Assembly (NCBI GenBank): GCA_944322925.1 | Contig: CALUQM010000010.1 | Span: 1-64,000, forward strand | Length of the DNA stretch: 64,000 nt | DNA from: an uncultured Bacteroidales bacterium | GTDB taxonomy: Bacteria; Bacteroidota; Bacteroidia; Bacteroidales; UBA932 | Reading direction: 5' to 3' | Shown: one piece after another, positions 7,427 to 16,004 of the stretch | How positions within the stretch are numbered: position 1 is the first letter of the stretch | How the letters are laid out: each line of letters opens with the position of its first letter | The notes under the pieces: model-generated | Database searches by the model: none | What the model saw: the letters and a program-made list of their open reading frames with translations, nothing else | Told to the model about the DNA's origin: nothing | Program-made: the position numbers and the translations under genes

Positions 7427-9964
7427 ATGACTGAAAGGAAAACGATAAAGAAGATGACCTGTCCTGTGCTCGGAATGAGCTGTGCCGCATGTGCTGCAAG
7501 AGTCGAAAAGACCGTGTCGGGACAGCCGGGGGTTGTCCGGGCGGCGGTAAATTATGCGGCGGCCACCCTGACTGTGGAGTATCGTGAAGGCGAGAGCAGT
7601 CCCGCTTCTCTGAAAAAGGCAGTAAGGGATGCCGGTTACGATCTTCTCGCAGACGGAGGGGACGATGCGGCCGATAAAGCCTCGAAAGCGCATGAAGCCA
7701 GATACAGGACTCTGAAAAAAAGGACGGTCTGGGCCGCCGTACTTGCGCTTCCGACAGCGGTTATAGCCATGTTTTTCCCCGACATGCAGTATGCGGGCGT
7801 TATCATGTGCGTACTGTCGACTCCCGTAGTGTTCTGGCTCGGCCGGGGCTTCTTCATCAGTGCCTGGAACCAGCTCAGACACGGGACTGCGAATATGGAT
7901 ACCCTTGTGGCGAACAGCACAGGCATTGCCTATCTTTTCAGCATGTTCAACATGTTGTTTCCTGATTTCTGGCGGTCGCGCGGTATCGAGCCACATCTGT
8001 ATTTCGAAGCGTCATGCGTGATAATCGCATTTATTCTTCTCGGACGTCTTCTCGAAGAAAGGGCCAAGGGCCGGACATCGGATGCCATACGGAAACTGAT
8101 GGGGCTCCAGCCGGGGACGGTAACCGTGGCTGACGGCGAAAATTTCAGGGAAATACCGGTGAACCAGGTACGCGAGGGCGATATCGTAATCGTCCGGCCC
8201 GGGGAACGTGTCGCAGCGGACGGGACAGTGACCGAAGGCGGCTCATACGTGGATGAAAGCATGTTGAGCGGCGAGCCCGTACCCGTGGCAAAGCATCCCG
8301 GCGACAAGACATTCGCCGGTACGATCAATCAGAAAGGAAGTTTCAGATTCAGGGCCGACAAGGTCGGGACGGACACGTTGTTGTCCAGAATAATAGCGAT
8401 GGTACAGGATGCCCAGGGCAGCAAGGCTCCGGTGCAGAAACTCGTGGACAGGATAGCTGCCGTATTCGTTCCGGCAATCATGGGAATCGCCGCCCTGACA
8501 TTTGTCATCTGGTTAGTTTCGGGGGTGGAAAACGGATTTACCTACGGACTTCTGGCGATGGTTACGGTCCTGATCATAGCGTGTCCGTGCGCCCTGGGAC
8601 TTGCTACCCCTACGGCCATTATGGTAGGAATCGGCAAGGGGGCCGGGCGCGGTATTCTGATAAAGGATGCCGAGAGTCTTGAAATAGCCAGGAAAATAGA
8701 TACAGTAGTTCTCGACAAGACGGGTACCCTGACCTGCGGGAAACCTGAAGTGGTCTTTCTCGAATGGTCGGAACAGGCGTCTAACGCGTCTCGGAATACA
8801 TTGTTGGCTGGCATTCTCTACAGTATGGAAAAGATGTCGGAACATCCTCTTGCGGATGCCGTAGTGAAATATCTGCACGGGGCAGACAGCGTGAAGATTG
8901 AAAATTTCGAAAGCATTACCGGGGCAGGGGTAAAGGGGACTTTCAACGGGGAGACCTATTATGCGGGGAACAGGAAGCTGATGGATGCTGGCGGCGTGGA
9001 TATCGGACGCGGATTTGCGGACAGGGCTGCCGCATGGGCCGATTCGGCATATACGGTGATATGGTTTTCCGACAGAAGGGAAGTCCTTGCGGTCGCTGCG
9101 GTGACAGACAGGATAAGGCCGGATTCCGCAAAGGCTGTAGCTGCCCTGGAAAAGCAGGGAATGGAAGTCTGGATGCTGACGGGAGACAATGCGCGCACTG
9201 CCGCGGCCGTTGCCGGACAGGCCGGAATCCGTAATTTCAAGGCCGGAATCCTTCCTCAGGACAAGGCCGCTTTCGTTAAGGGACTGCAGAGCCGGGGACG
9301 CAAGGTCGCAATGGCAGGTGACGGAATCAATGACAGCGCCGCTCTCGCACAGGCTGACCTGGGCATTGCAATGGGGAGCGGAAGCGATATAGCCATGGAA
9401 GCGGCCAAGATGACGATCATATCGTCCGATCTTTCCAAGATATCCGAAGCTGTCCGCCTGTCCGCGCTTACTGTAAGGACGATAAGACAAAACCTGTTCT
9501 GGGCATTCATATATAATATGATAGGAGTCCCGATTGCTGCCGGTGTCCTGTATCCTGTCAACGGTTTTCTCCTCAATCCGATGATTGCCGGGGCTGCGAT
9601 GGCATTCAGCAGCGTTAGTGTCGTGACCAACAGTCTTCGCCTGAAATCGAAGAAAATAGCGGAAGACGACGATACCGGAGGGGACGGGGTTTGCAGCACC
9701 GGATGCCGGGACCGGATTGCCGGAAATAATTGTATTGTATCAAATGATATTGTTATGAAAAAAGAATTCAAGGTTGATGGCATGATGTGCAATCATTGCT
9801 GCATGCACGTGGAAAAGGCGTTGAACGCTCTTGATGGTGTGAAGGCGGAGGTGACGCTGGACCCTCCTGTGGCGCATCTGGAATTTTCGGGCAGGGAATA
9901 TACTCTTGAGGAACTTCAGAAGCAGGTTTCGGAAGAGGCTGGAGAATATACTCTGAGCGAGTAA
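7427..9964 (+). CDS. copA: Copper-translocating P1B-type ATPase with N- and C-terminal heavy-metal (HMA) domains
   Basis: An 845-residue membrane pump for Cu+ export. The N-terminal HMA domain has the metal motif GMSCAAC (Cys19, Cys22). The transmembrane metal site is Cys386-Pro-Cys388. The phosphorylation motif DKTGT begins at Asp430, the SEHPL motif of P1B pumps follows, and the hinge motif GDGIND has Asp632. Unusually, a second HMA domain is fused at the C-terminus (residues about 777-845, CNHCC motif at 788-792). The linker between pump and second HMA domain is AT-rich and contains an in-frame ATG at 9755, so a free copper chaperone might also be made from the same mRNA. A MATE gene follows 18 bases later. 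Confidence 0.93.
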   Translation: MTERKTIKKMTCPVLGMSCAACAARVEKTVSGQPGVVRAAVNYAAATLTVEYREGESSPASLKKAVRDAGYDLLADGGDDAADKASKAHEARYRTLKKRTVWAAVLALPTAVIAMFFPDMQYAGVIMCVLSTPVVFWLGRGFFISAWNQLRHGTANMDTLVANSTGIAYLFSMFNMLFPDFWRSRGIEPHLYFEASCVIIAFILLGRLLEERAKGRTSDAIRKLMGLQPGTVTVADGENFREIPVNQVREGDIVIVRPGERVAADGTVTEGGSYVDESMLSGEPVPVAKHPGDKTFAGTINQKGSFRFRADKVGTDTLLSRIIAMVQDAQGSKAPVQKLVDRIAAVFVPAIMGIAALTFVIWLVSGVENGFTYGLLAMVTVLIIACPCALGLATPTAIMVGIGKGAGRGILIKDAESLEIARKIDTVVLDKTGTLTCGKPEVVFLEWSEQASNASRNTLLAGILYSMEKMSEHPLADAVVKYLHGADSVKIENFESITGAGVKGTFNGETYYAGNRKLMDAGGVDIGRGFADRAAAWADSAYTVIWFSDRREVLAVAAVTDRIRPDSAKAVAALEKQGMEVWMLTGDNARTAAAVAGQAGIRNFKAGILPQDKAAFVKGLQSRGRKVAMAGDGINDSAALAQADLGIAMGSGSDIAMEAAKMTIISSDLSKISEAVRLSALTVRTIRQNLFWAFIYNMIGVPIAAGVLYPVNGFLLNPMIAGAAMAFSSVSVVTNSLRLKSKKIAEDDDTGGDGVCSTGCRDRIAGNNCIVSNDIVMKKEFKVDGMMCNHCCMHVEKALNALDGVKAEVTLDPPVAHLEFSGREYTLEELQKQVSEEAGEYTLSE

Positions 9965-9982
9965 CGCAGATATCTTCCTTCC

Positions 9983-11407
9983 ATGCGGAAAACAGGACAG
10001 AACAGATTGTTGAAAATGGTTCAGGACGGGCTGCCGATGTCTCTCGGACAACAGCTCCGCCTGACTGTGGAACTGAGTATCCCGGCCATAATCTCGCAAC
10101 TGTCCTCGATTCTGATGCAGTTCATAGATGCTTCGATGGTAGGCAGTCTCGGGGCCGAGGCTTCGGCCTCGATCGGTCTTGTTTCCACGACGACATGGCT
10201 TTTTGCCGGAATTTCCGCCGCAGCCGCCACTGGCTTTTATGTTCAGGTATCACATCTGCTCGGGTCGAAAGACACTGCCAATGCCAGGAGCGTCCTCAGG
10301 CAATCCATTGTCATGACGATGATTTTCAGTGCGGCCGTTGTCGCCACAGGCTGTGCAATAAGCTGGCCGCTGCCGCGCTGGCTCGGAGGAGAGGAAGTCA
10401 TACGGCATGACGCGTCGATGTATTTTCTGATATTCATGCTTTCCCTGCCGGCCCTGCAGCTCAACATGCTTGCAAGCGGGATGCTGAGGAGCAGCGGCAA
10501 TATGATTACTCCGAGTCTCCTGAATGTCATGATGTGTCTTCTGGATGTGGTTTTCAACTTTTTCCTGATTTTCCCGACAAGGAGCGTGGAATTTCTGGGG
10601 ATGGACATCATGATGCCGGGGGCCGGACTCGGAGTTACGGGAGCGGCCCTCGGCACGGCGCTGGCTTCAGCGGTCGTGGCTGCCATGCTTATGTATTCCC
10701 TGTGCGTGAAGTCTCCGGAACTTGCGATAGCCGGGGAAAAAGGCAGTTTCCGCCCTACCGGGCAATGTTTCAGGAATGCAATAGGCATTGCCTTGCCGAT
10801 GGGGTGCGAAAGGGTCATAATGTGCGGCGCCCAGATCATGTCGACAGTCATTATAGCCCCGCTCGGTACGATAGCCATAGCTGCAAATTCCTTTGCAATA
10901 ACGGTAGAGAGCCTTTGCTACATGCCCGGACACGGGGTTTCCAATGCGGCCACTACCCTTGTCGGACAGAGCATCGGAGCCAGAAGGAGGGACCTTACAT
11001 GGCGGTTTGCACACATTTCTGTGCTGATGGGCATTGCCGTCATGACCGTAATGGGCATAATAATGTATGCGACATCTTCATTCATGATGGGAATAATGAC
11101 GCCTGATGCAGCAGTCAGGGAACTCGGGGCGACCATCCTTAAAATCGAGGCTTTTGCGGAGCCGATGTATGCGGCTTCGATTGTCGTCTACGGGGTTTTT
11201 GTCGGGGCCGGCGACACTCTTGTGCCGAGTATCATGAATCTTTGCAGCATCTGGGCAGCGCGGCTTTCTCTGGCTGCCTTCCTGGCTCCGGAATTCGGCC
11301 TCGAAGGCGTATGGGTGGCAATGTGCGTCGAGCTTTGTTTCCGCGGCATCATCTTCCTGATAAGACTTTACAGGAAAAAATGGCTCCGCGTTTCCGATTT
11401 CCGCTGA
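9983..11407 (+). CDS. MATE family efflux transporter
   Basis: A 474-residue integral membrane protein with about 12 predicted transmembrane segments in two related halves. The repeated helices that begin LSIPAIISQLSSILMQFID and the internal AIGIALPMGCERVI mark the two MATE bundles. Family members export cationic drugs, flavins or other small molecules in exchange for Na+ or H+; the substrate is not visible. It follows the copper ATPase closely and precedes the PqqD/ABC cassette, but the latter has its own promoter-like element. Confidence 0.88.
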   Translation: MRKTGQNRLLKMVQDGLPMSLGQQLRLTVELSIPAIISQLSSILMQFIDASMVGSLGAEASASIGLVSTTTWLFAGISAAAATGFYVQVSHLLGSKDTANARSVLRQSIVMTMIFSAAVVATGCAISWPLPRWLGGEEVIRHDASMYFLIFMLSLPALQLNMLASGMLRSSGNMITPSLLNVMMCLLDVVFNFFLIFPTRSVEFLGMDIMMPGAGLGVTGAALGTALASAVVAAMLMYSLCVKSPELAIAGEKGSFRPTGQCFRNAIGIALPMGCERVIMCGAQIMSTVIIAPLGTIAIAANSFAITVESLCYMPGHGVSNAATTLVGQSIGARRRDLTWRFAHISVLMGIAVMTVMGIIMYATSSFMMGIMTPDAAVRELGATILKIEAFAEPMYAASIVVYGVFVGAGDTLVPSIMNLCSIWAARLSLAAFLAPEFGLEGVWVAMCVELCFRGIIFLIRLYRKKWLRVSDFR

Positions 11408-11421
11408 TCTTAGTATCTTTG
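11391..11421 (+). promoter_or_regulatory. Promoter of the PqqD/ABC/HprK-like/S26 cassette
   Basis: TATCTTTG (11414-11421) is a perfect TAnnTTTG element. TTTC (11391-11394) lies 19 bases upstream and matches three of four -33 bases. The element overlaps the end of the MATE gene and lies 24 bases before the ATG at 11446. It suggests that the cassette is an independent transcription unit. Confidence 0.6.
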
Positions 11422-11445
11422 CATAATCTGAAACCGATGCCAGTC

Positions 11446-11712
11446 ATGAGAATTTCGAATAAGTACAAGGTCCGCGAAATGGCCGGACAGCATGTAGTCA
11501 TAATACAAGGCAGGAACGGCGAGGACATGACCAGAATCATATCCCTGAACAAGACGTCGCTGTTCCTGTGGAACAGTCTGTACGGCAAGGATTTCGAGAT
11601 CGGAGATGTTGCCTGCGTCCTGATGCGTGAATACGGCATCGATGAAGATCTGGCGATGAAAGATGCAGGTGACTGGTGCGCCAAGCTGGAAGAATGCAAA
11701 CTTCTGGCGTAG
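11446..11712 (+). CDS. PqqD-like protein (RiPP recognition element)
   Basis: An 88-residue protein with the PqqD pattern: a short beta-hairpin start (RISNKYKVREMAG), the LNKTSLFLWNSL segment, then helices ending in CAKLEECKLL. PqqD-like domains bind leader peptides of ribosomally made, modified peptides and present them to tailoring enzymes. ATGs at 11437 and 11446 are both possible; I prefer 11446 because it aligns with the family start. The ABC gene begins 7 bases after the stop. The gene is first in a cassette with an exporter, a kinase-like protein and a peptidase. Confidence 0.8.
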   Translation: MRISNKYKVREMAGQHVVIIQGRNGEDMTRIISLNKTSLFLWNSLYGKDFEIGDVACVLMREYGIDEDLAMKDAGDWCAKLEECKLLA

Positions 11713-11719
11713 TTCTCAG

Positions 11720-13372
11720 ATGGATTTCAGGACCATATTCTCAGTCGTTCCAGACCGTTTCAGGAAGAAAGGCTGGCTCGTGGCGGCTTCCCTGTTTCTG
11801 AGGGCGGTCCTCGATTTTGCAGGAGTAGTTGTTTTCATACCGGTACTTGCCCGTGTCCTGGAAAAGGACGGCACCCCGCGCTCTGTCCTTCCGGTTGCTG
11901 CTGCGGCTCTGACATTCATAATCGTCAAAAGTCTGGCAGTCGTCTTCCTTGCGAGATTCAGAAGCCGCTTCGTCTTTTCCCTTTATGCCGGCCTGGCGGA
12001 TTCGGTATTGATGAATTTTGCAGGAAGAGGTCTTCTGTTCGTAAGGCAGTCGGACAGTACGGACCTTGCCAACAAGGTGAATTCCGTGACGATGACTTTC
12101 ACCTCGGGGGTGATTCTTGCCCTGCTTAACGTCCTTTCGTCGGGACTTCTGCTCGTCATACTCCTGGTTTCGCTTTTCATTTATAATCCTTTGCCTACAC
12201 TGGCCATTGTGGCTGTAATCTGTCCGCTGATGTTTCTGTATTCCTTTTTCATAAGGAAAAGGATGAAACGTCTCGGAACTGAGGAAAACGAGGCGAGACG
12301 TGGGCAGGCGAGAGCCGTATATGAATTTTTCAGAGGCTATCCGGAGTACTATGTCAATAATGCCGAAGATCATCAGTTTTCGGTGTTCCGTTCTCAGCTG
12401 TCGCGAATCAGGGATGTCAGAACGGAAGCCGAATCATGTACGGCGGCATCTTCAGGCTTCATGGAAATTACGGTCATGCTGTCGATTGTCCTGCTTATGC
12501 TGCTGTCCATGTCGCCTGCCTGGGGAATTTCAATGACTTTCGGAATATTCGCCTTGTCTGCCATGAAGATACTTCCGGCAGTGCGGTCGATAGTGGCCGG
12601 CTGGCAGAGTATCCAGTCGTCGTATTACAGTGCAGGGATTCTGAAGGATATTCTCGGCTGGGGCCATGATTCCAGCCAGGTGCGGGAGAAGTCCGGAACC
12701 CTTGCATTTTCCGGCAGTTTTTCCCTGCGCTCAGTCTCGTTCAGTTTCGACGGGAATTCCGCCTGTATTTTCAGGGATTTCGATCTTGAGATAAGGAAAG
12801 GGGAGTATGTCGGTATCAAGGGACGGTCCGGAATCGGAAAAACTACGCTCTTCAATCTGCTGATGGGTTTTTATGTTCCCCGGAAGGGCGGCCTTTATGT
12901 AGATGATGAAAAGATAACTCCCTCCAGCCTTCCGGCATGGCAGGCCATGATAGGGTATGTTCCGCAGGATGTCTTCCTTGTCAACGGTACCTTTGTACAG
13001 AACGTAGCGTTCGGAACAGATCCGCTTGAGGCCGACAGGGAAAAGATCGGACGGATATTCAGAAAGGTCGGATTGTGGGAGTGGATTTCTTCTCTGCCTC
13101 TTGGCATGGATACAAGACTGGCAGAAGCAGGCCATTCGGTCTCCGGAGGACAGAAACAGCGTATAGGTATAGCCAGAGCGCTGTACAAGGGTGCTTCAGT
13201 CCTGTTTCTCGATGAAGCCACGTCTTCCGTGGATGCCGAGGCGGAGTCCGGGATAAATGCTTTCATTTCCGAACTTTCGGAAGAAAATCCGGCCCTTACC
13301 GTTGTAGTCATTGCGCACAGGCAGGAGACTCTGGCATCATGCCGGCGTATAATAGATCTCGATACCTTGTAA
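11720..13372 (+). CDS. ABC transporter, fused permease and ATP-binding protein
   Basis: A 550-residue half-transporter that would act as a dimer. The N-terminal membrane domain (about residues 15-310) has around six transmembrane segments and the ATPase domain covers about 335-550. Motifs are Walker A GRSGIGKT (368-375), Q-loop YVPQD, signature VSGGQKQR (about 474-481), Walker B VLFLDEAT (Asp498) and an H-loop AHRQE. There is no N-terminal C39 peptidase domain, so any leader removal needs another enzyme, and the S26-type gene of the cassette is a candidate. The start at 11720 is chosen because it begins MDFRTIF next to the membrane domain. The next gene starts 1 base after the stop. Confidence 0.9.
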   Translation: MDFRTIFSVVPDRFRKKGWLVAASLFLRAVLDFAGVVVFIPVLARVLEKDGTPRSVLPVAAAALTFIIVKSLAVVFLARFRSRFVFSLYAGLADSVLMNFAGRGLLFVRQSDSTDLANKVNSVTMTFTSGVILALLNVLSSGLLLVILLVSLFIYNPLPTLAIVAVICPLMFLYSFFIRKRMKRLGTEENEARRGQARAVYEFFRGYPEYYVNNAEDHQFSVFRSQLSRIRDVRTEAESCTAASSGFMEITVMLSIVLLMLLSMSPAWGISMTFGIFALSAMKILPAVRSIVAGWQSIQSSYYSAGILKDILGWGHDSSQVREKSGTLAFSGSFSLRSVSFSFDGNSACIFRDFDLEIRKGEYVGIKGRSGIGKTTLFNLLMGFYVPRKGGLYVDDEKITPSSLPAWQAMIGYVPQDVFLVNGTFVQNVAFGTDPLEADREKIGRIFRKVGLWEWISSLPLGMDTRLAEAGHSVSGGQKQRIGIARALYKGASVLFLDEATSSVDAEAESGINAFISELSEENPALTVVVIAHRQETLASCRRIIDLDTL

Positions 13373-13373
13373 T

Positions 13374-14291
13374 ATGAATTCATTGAGCATCAATTTATCC
13401 GGTCCTGCCGAAAGGCGGATTTCAGTCGCGGATCTTGTTTTTTCAGTCACAGGGGATCCGTTCGCTGACTTTATCGACAGGTGCGGGGCTTTCGGGAATT
13501 TTCTTACTGAAAACACTCCTGATTTTCATCTGGAATGCTGTCTGGACGGGCAAAGTGTCCGGGAATCGGAAGCATACGGGTGCCGCGAAAGCTGCTATGA
13601 AATCAGCTTCGAGGGAATAGACTGTTCGTATGGCAGGGCAGGCGGAGACATTTATTTCGAAATGCAGTCTCCGGACAGGAAGTCCGTGCTTGTACTTTTG
13701 TGGAAACCGGGATCCTGCGAAGTGAAATGCACCTGCGGGAAATATCCTCCGGCAATGACGAGATTCGGACTGTGGATGGCATTCAACATGCTGAGCATAA
13801 CGAGGAACTGCGCAGCGATACACAGTTCGGTAAATATCTGCGGCGGGGAGGCGGCGATGTTCCTCGGGGAATCGGGGACAGGAAAGAGTACCCACACCAG
13901 ACTGCTGCGAGAGAGGTATCCGGAGATGTTTCTGCTGAATGACGACAGCCCTTTCGTGAGGGTGCATGAAGACGGGACCGTTATTGTGTACGGGTCGCCC
14001 TGGAGCGGAAAGACACCATGCTACAGACAGGAGAAATATCCTTTGAAAGCGGTCATAAGACTGAGCCAGGCTCCATTCAACAGGATACGCTCCCTTTCTC
14101 CGCTGCAGGCGATAGGAGCTCTCCTTCCTTCCGCCCCGCCTGCATTCAATTATGCAGGAGAGACAGCCGACCTGATCTGCTCCCTTGTCTCGGACATAGT
14201 GTCCGTGACGCCTTTGTACCATCTCGAATGTCTGCCTGACAAGGCTGCGGCGGAATTGTCGTATAAAACGGTTTTCGGCAATGGGCGCTGA
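13374..14291 (+). CDS. HPr kinase-like P-loop protein
   Basis: A 305-residue protein whose C-terminal half resembles the HPr kinase / PEP-carboxykinase-like fold. The P-loop GESGTGKST is near residues 164-172 and the NDD motif near 188-190 matches the paired Asp of HprK. A segment YGSPWSGKTP follows. The N-terminal half (residues 1-150) is unassigned and Cys-rich. Related stand-alone proteins occur in lasso-peptide and other RiPP clusters, where some phosphorylate the precursor peptide. Here the context (PqqD-like protein, exporter and peptidase) suggests such a role, but no substrate is visible. Its end overlaps the S26 peptidase gene by 11 bases. Confidence 0.78.
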   Translation: MNSLSINLSGPAERRISVADLVFSVTGDPFADFIDRCGAFGNFLTENTPDFHLECCLDGQSVRESEAYGCRESCYEISFEGIDCSYGRAGGDIYFEMQSPDRKSVLVLLWKPGSCEVKCTCGKYPPAMTRFGLWMAFNMLSITRNCAAIHSSVNICGGEAAMFLGESGTGKSTHTRLLRERYPEMFLLNDDSPFVRVHEDGTVIVYGSPWSGKTPCYRQEKYPLKAVIRLSQAPFNRIRSLSPLQAIGALLPSAPPAFNYAGETADLICSLVSDIVSVTPLYHLECLPDKAAAELSYKTVFGNGR

Positions 14292-14760
14292 TACGGACAG
14301 GATACTTGTCATCCCGAACGATGTCTTTTTCTCCCGGGTCTGCGAAAGTCTCGGGGAGGGCGGTAAAGTGACTTTTACCGTAAAGGGACACAGTATGTTC
14401 CCGTTCTTGCGCAGCGGTAAGGACAGGGTTTGCGTAGTGAAGCCTGAAAGCGGCGGCCTGACCGCAGGGGATGTAATCCTGTTCAGATTCCGCGGGAATT
14501 ATATTCTTCACAGGATATATCGAATCAGAAAGACTCCTGACGGAGCGCCCCTGTATGTGACAATGGGTGACGGGAATACCAGAGGAACGGAAACTGCCGT
14601 GCCTGCTTCCGTAGCGGGAGTAATGGTGAAAAGAATTACTCCCGAGGGGAGGGAATGGGAATGCGGCTCCCTGTCATGGAAGTTCTGCTCGCTGGTATGG
14701 ATGAAATTACTGTTTGTCAGGAGATGGTGTCTTGCTGTCCTGAGGCGTATCTGCCGTTGA
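14281..14760 (+). CDS. S26-family (SipW/ER-type) signal-peptidase-like protein
   Basis: A 159-residue protein with the signal peptidase motif GHSMFPFL, whose nucleophile would be Ser38. The second conserved block GDVILFRF...HRI has His77 where LepB-type enzymes have Lys. A Ser/His pair is typical of the SipW/eukaryotic ER-type group. MGDGN is the later conserved box. There is no N-terminal membrane anchor; the C-terminal 25 residues are basic and hydrophobic and could touch the membrane. It is the last gene of the cassette and overlaps the end of the convergent pth gene by 54 bases. Confidence 0.78.
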   Translation: MGADTDRILVIPNDVFFSRVCESLGEGGKVTFTVKGHSMFPFLRSGKDRVCVVKPESGGLTAGDVILFRFRGNYILHRIYRIRKTPDGAPLYVTMGDGNTRGTETAVPASVAGVMVKRITPEGREWECGSLSWKFCSLVWMKLLFVRRWCLAVLRRICR

Positions 14761-15336
14761 GATTTTCTTCGGTCTGGCATTGACCGTGTTCATGGCCCTG
14801 TCAGGGCCTGCCGTAGCAAAGGTCTTTATTCCGGTAATGACCCTGTCGCAAATTTCAGGCATTTGCTTCATCTCGTCTTCTCCGAGTTCCCCGAGCACAA
14901 AGTCTATCTGTCCTCCGCGGCAGAAATCATTGCCTATGCCTACTCTGATTCTGGCATATTCCTGGCTGCCGAGCATCTCTGTTATGTTCGTAAGCCCGTT
15001 GTGTCCTCCCGCGCTGCCGTTTTTCCGCATCCTTATGGTGCCGAACGGAAGGTTGAGGTCATCCGAGATGACGATCAGGTTTTCAAGAGGAAGCCCGAGT
15101 TCGTTCATCCAGTACCTTACGGCCTTCCCGCTTAGATTCATGTATGTGGACGGCTTGAGAAGAGTGAATTTGCGTCCCTTGTAGGATATTTCGGCAGTGC
15201 TTCCGTATCTGCCGGACTGAAAAACGATATTGGATGCCTTTGCCCAGGCATCCAATACCATGAAACCCATATTATGTCTGGTATTCGAATATTCTGCGCC
15301 GATATTTCCGAGACCGGCAACCAGAAATCTGTCCAT
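14707..15336 (-). CDS. pth: Peptidyl-tRNA hydrolase
   Basis: A 209-residue enzyme that recycles peptidyl-tRNA by cutting the ester bond between peptide and tRNA. It has the family landmarks GLGNIGAEYSNTRHNMGF (catalytic His in the RHN segment), KPSTYMNLSG, DDLNLPFG and SAGGHNGL. The C-terminal 20 or so residues (Thr/Pro/Lys-rich) extend past the usual end, and that part overlaps the end of the convergent S26 peptidase gene. It lies 17 bases behind rplY, the common order in Bacteroidales. Confidence 0.95.
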   Translation of the reverse strand: MDRFLVAGLGNIGAEYSNTRHNMGFMVLDAWAKASNIVFQSGRYGSTAEISYKGRKFTLLKPSTYMNLSGKAVRYWMNELGLPLENLIVISDDLNLPFGTIRMRKNGSAGGHNGLTNITEMLGSQEYARIRVGIGNDFCRGGQIDFVLGELGEDEMKQMPEICDRVITGIKTFATAGPDRAMNTVNARPKKISTADTPQDSKTPSPDKQ

Positions 15337-15353
15337 ACCTCAGACTTTCGGAA

Positions 15354-15926
15354 TTATGCGTTCTGAGCCTGTGCGGTAGCACGTGTAGCTCTTACGGAGC
15401 AGATAATCGTGGCCTTAGGCGATACGATGTTGATCTTGTCGTAGTGAAGGTCGCCTGCAACGATCTGCTTGCCTATCATGAGGTTCGTTACATCCACTTC
15501 GAGAGTATCAGGAAGGTCCTTGATAAGGGCGCTGATACGGAGTTTGCGGGATGAAACGAGGAGTTTTCCTCCGAGCTTGACACCCTCGGAATGTCCGGTG
15601 ATGACGATAGGTACGTTGATTACAACCGGTTTCTCTTCTGTAACGGCGAGGAAATCCACGTGGAGAGCCTCGTCGGTGACAGGATGCCACTGTACTTCGT
15701 GAAGTACGGCCTTGTATTTCTTGCCGTTGTCGAGCTCGAGGTCGACGATATATGAATTAGGAGTGTGCGTGAGAGATTTCAGGTCCTTTGCAGTCACTGT
15801 GAAAAGTACGTTCTCTATGCCTGAACCATAGATGTTGCAAGGAACGAGACCCTGCTTGCGGATGCTTTTTACTACGGCTTTGTTCCCGACCTCGCGGACA
15901 TTGCCTTTCAATTCGATGTGTTTCAT
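15354..15926 (-). CDS. rplY: 50S ribosomal protein L25 (CTC form)
   Basis: A 190-residue two-domain L25. The N-terminal domain that binds 5S rRNA (residues 1-95, start MKHIELKGNVREVGNKAVV) is followed by the beta-rich CTC domain (residues 96-185), giving the long form typical of this phylum. The Ala-rich tail is ordinary for the family. It is the first gene of a leftward rplY-pth unit, with a promoter at 16012-16005 and a hairpin at the predicted 5' end of the mRNA. Confidence 0.95.
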   Translation of the reverse strand: MKHIELKGNVREVGNKAVVKSIRKQGLVPCNIYGSGIENVLFTVTAKDLKSLTHTPNSYIVDLELDNGKKYKAVLHEVQWHPVTDEALHVDFLAVTEEKPVVINVPIVITGHSEGVKLGGKLLVSSRKLRISALIKDLPDTLEVDVTNLMIGKQIVAGDLHYDKINIVSPKATIICSVRATRATAQAQNA

Positions 15927-15967
15927 TGCATTAATTTTGAAAATGTGTTACTCAGTCCGTCTCCGGA

Positions 15968-16001
15968 CCCCATTGCACCAAAAGCCTGAGGCTTTTAGGG
16001 G
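15968..16001 (-). promoter_or_regulatory. Stem-loop at the predicted 5' end of the rplY mRNA
   Basis: A 7-base inverted repeat AAAAGCC/GGCTTTT with a 3-base loop (15980-15996) lies inside outer CCCC/GGGG repeats (15968-15971 and 15998-16001). The promoter element ends at 16005, so the RNA would begin almost exactly at the outer stem. It could stabilise the message or bind a regulator such as L25. The structure is visible; its function is inferred. Confidence 0.5.
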
Positions 16002-16004
16002 CTG

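Noticed and set aside
8513-9490. Leftward frame of 325 codons opposite the copper ATPase gene
   Set aside because: Antisense of a conserved gene with no domain or start signal of its own.
11408-14760. Search for a precursor peptide gene in the PqqD/ABC/HprK/S26 cassette
   Set aside because: The gaps between genes are 7 bases or less and the ends overlap, so there is no room for a precursor inside the cassette. It must be elsewhere or the substrate is not a small peptide.
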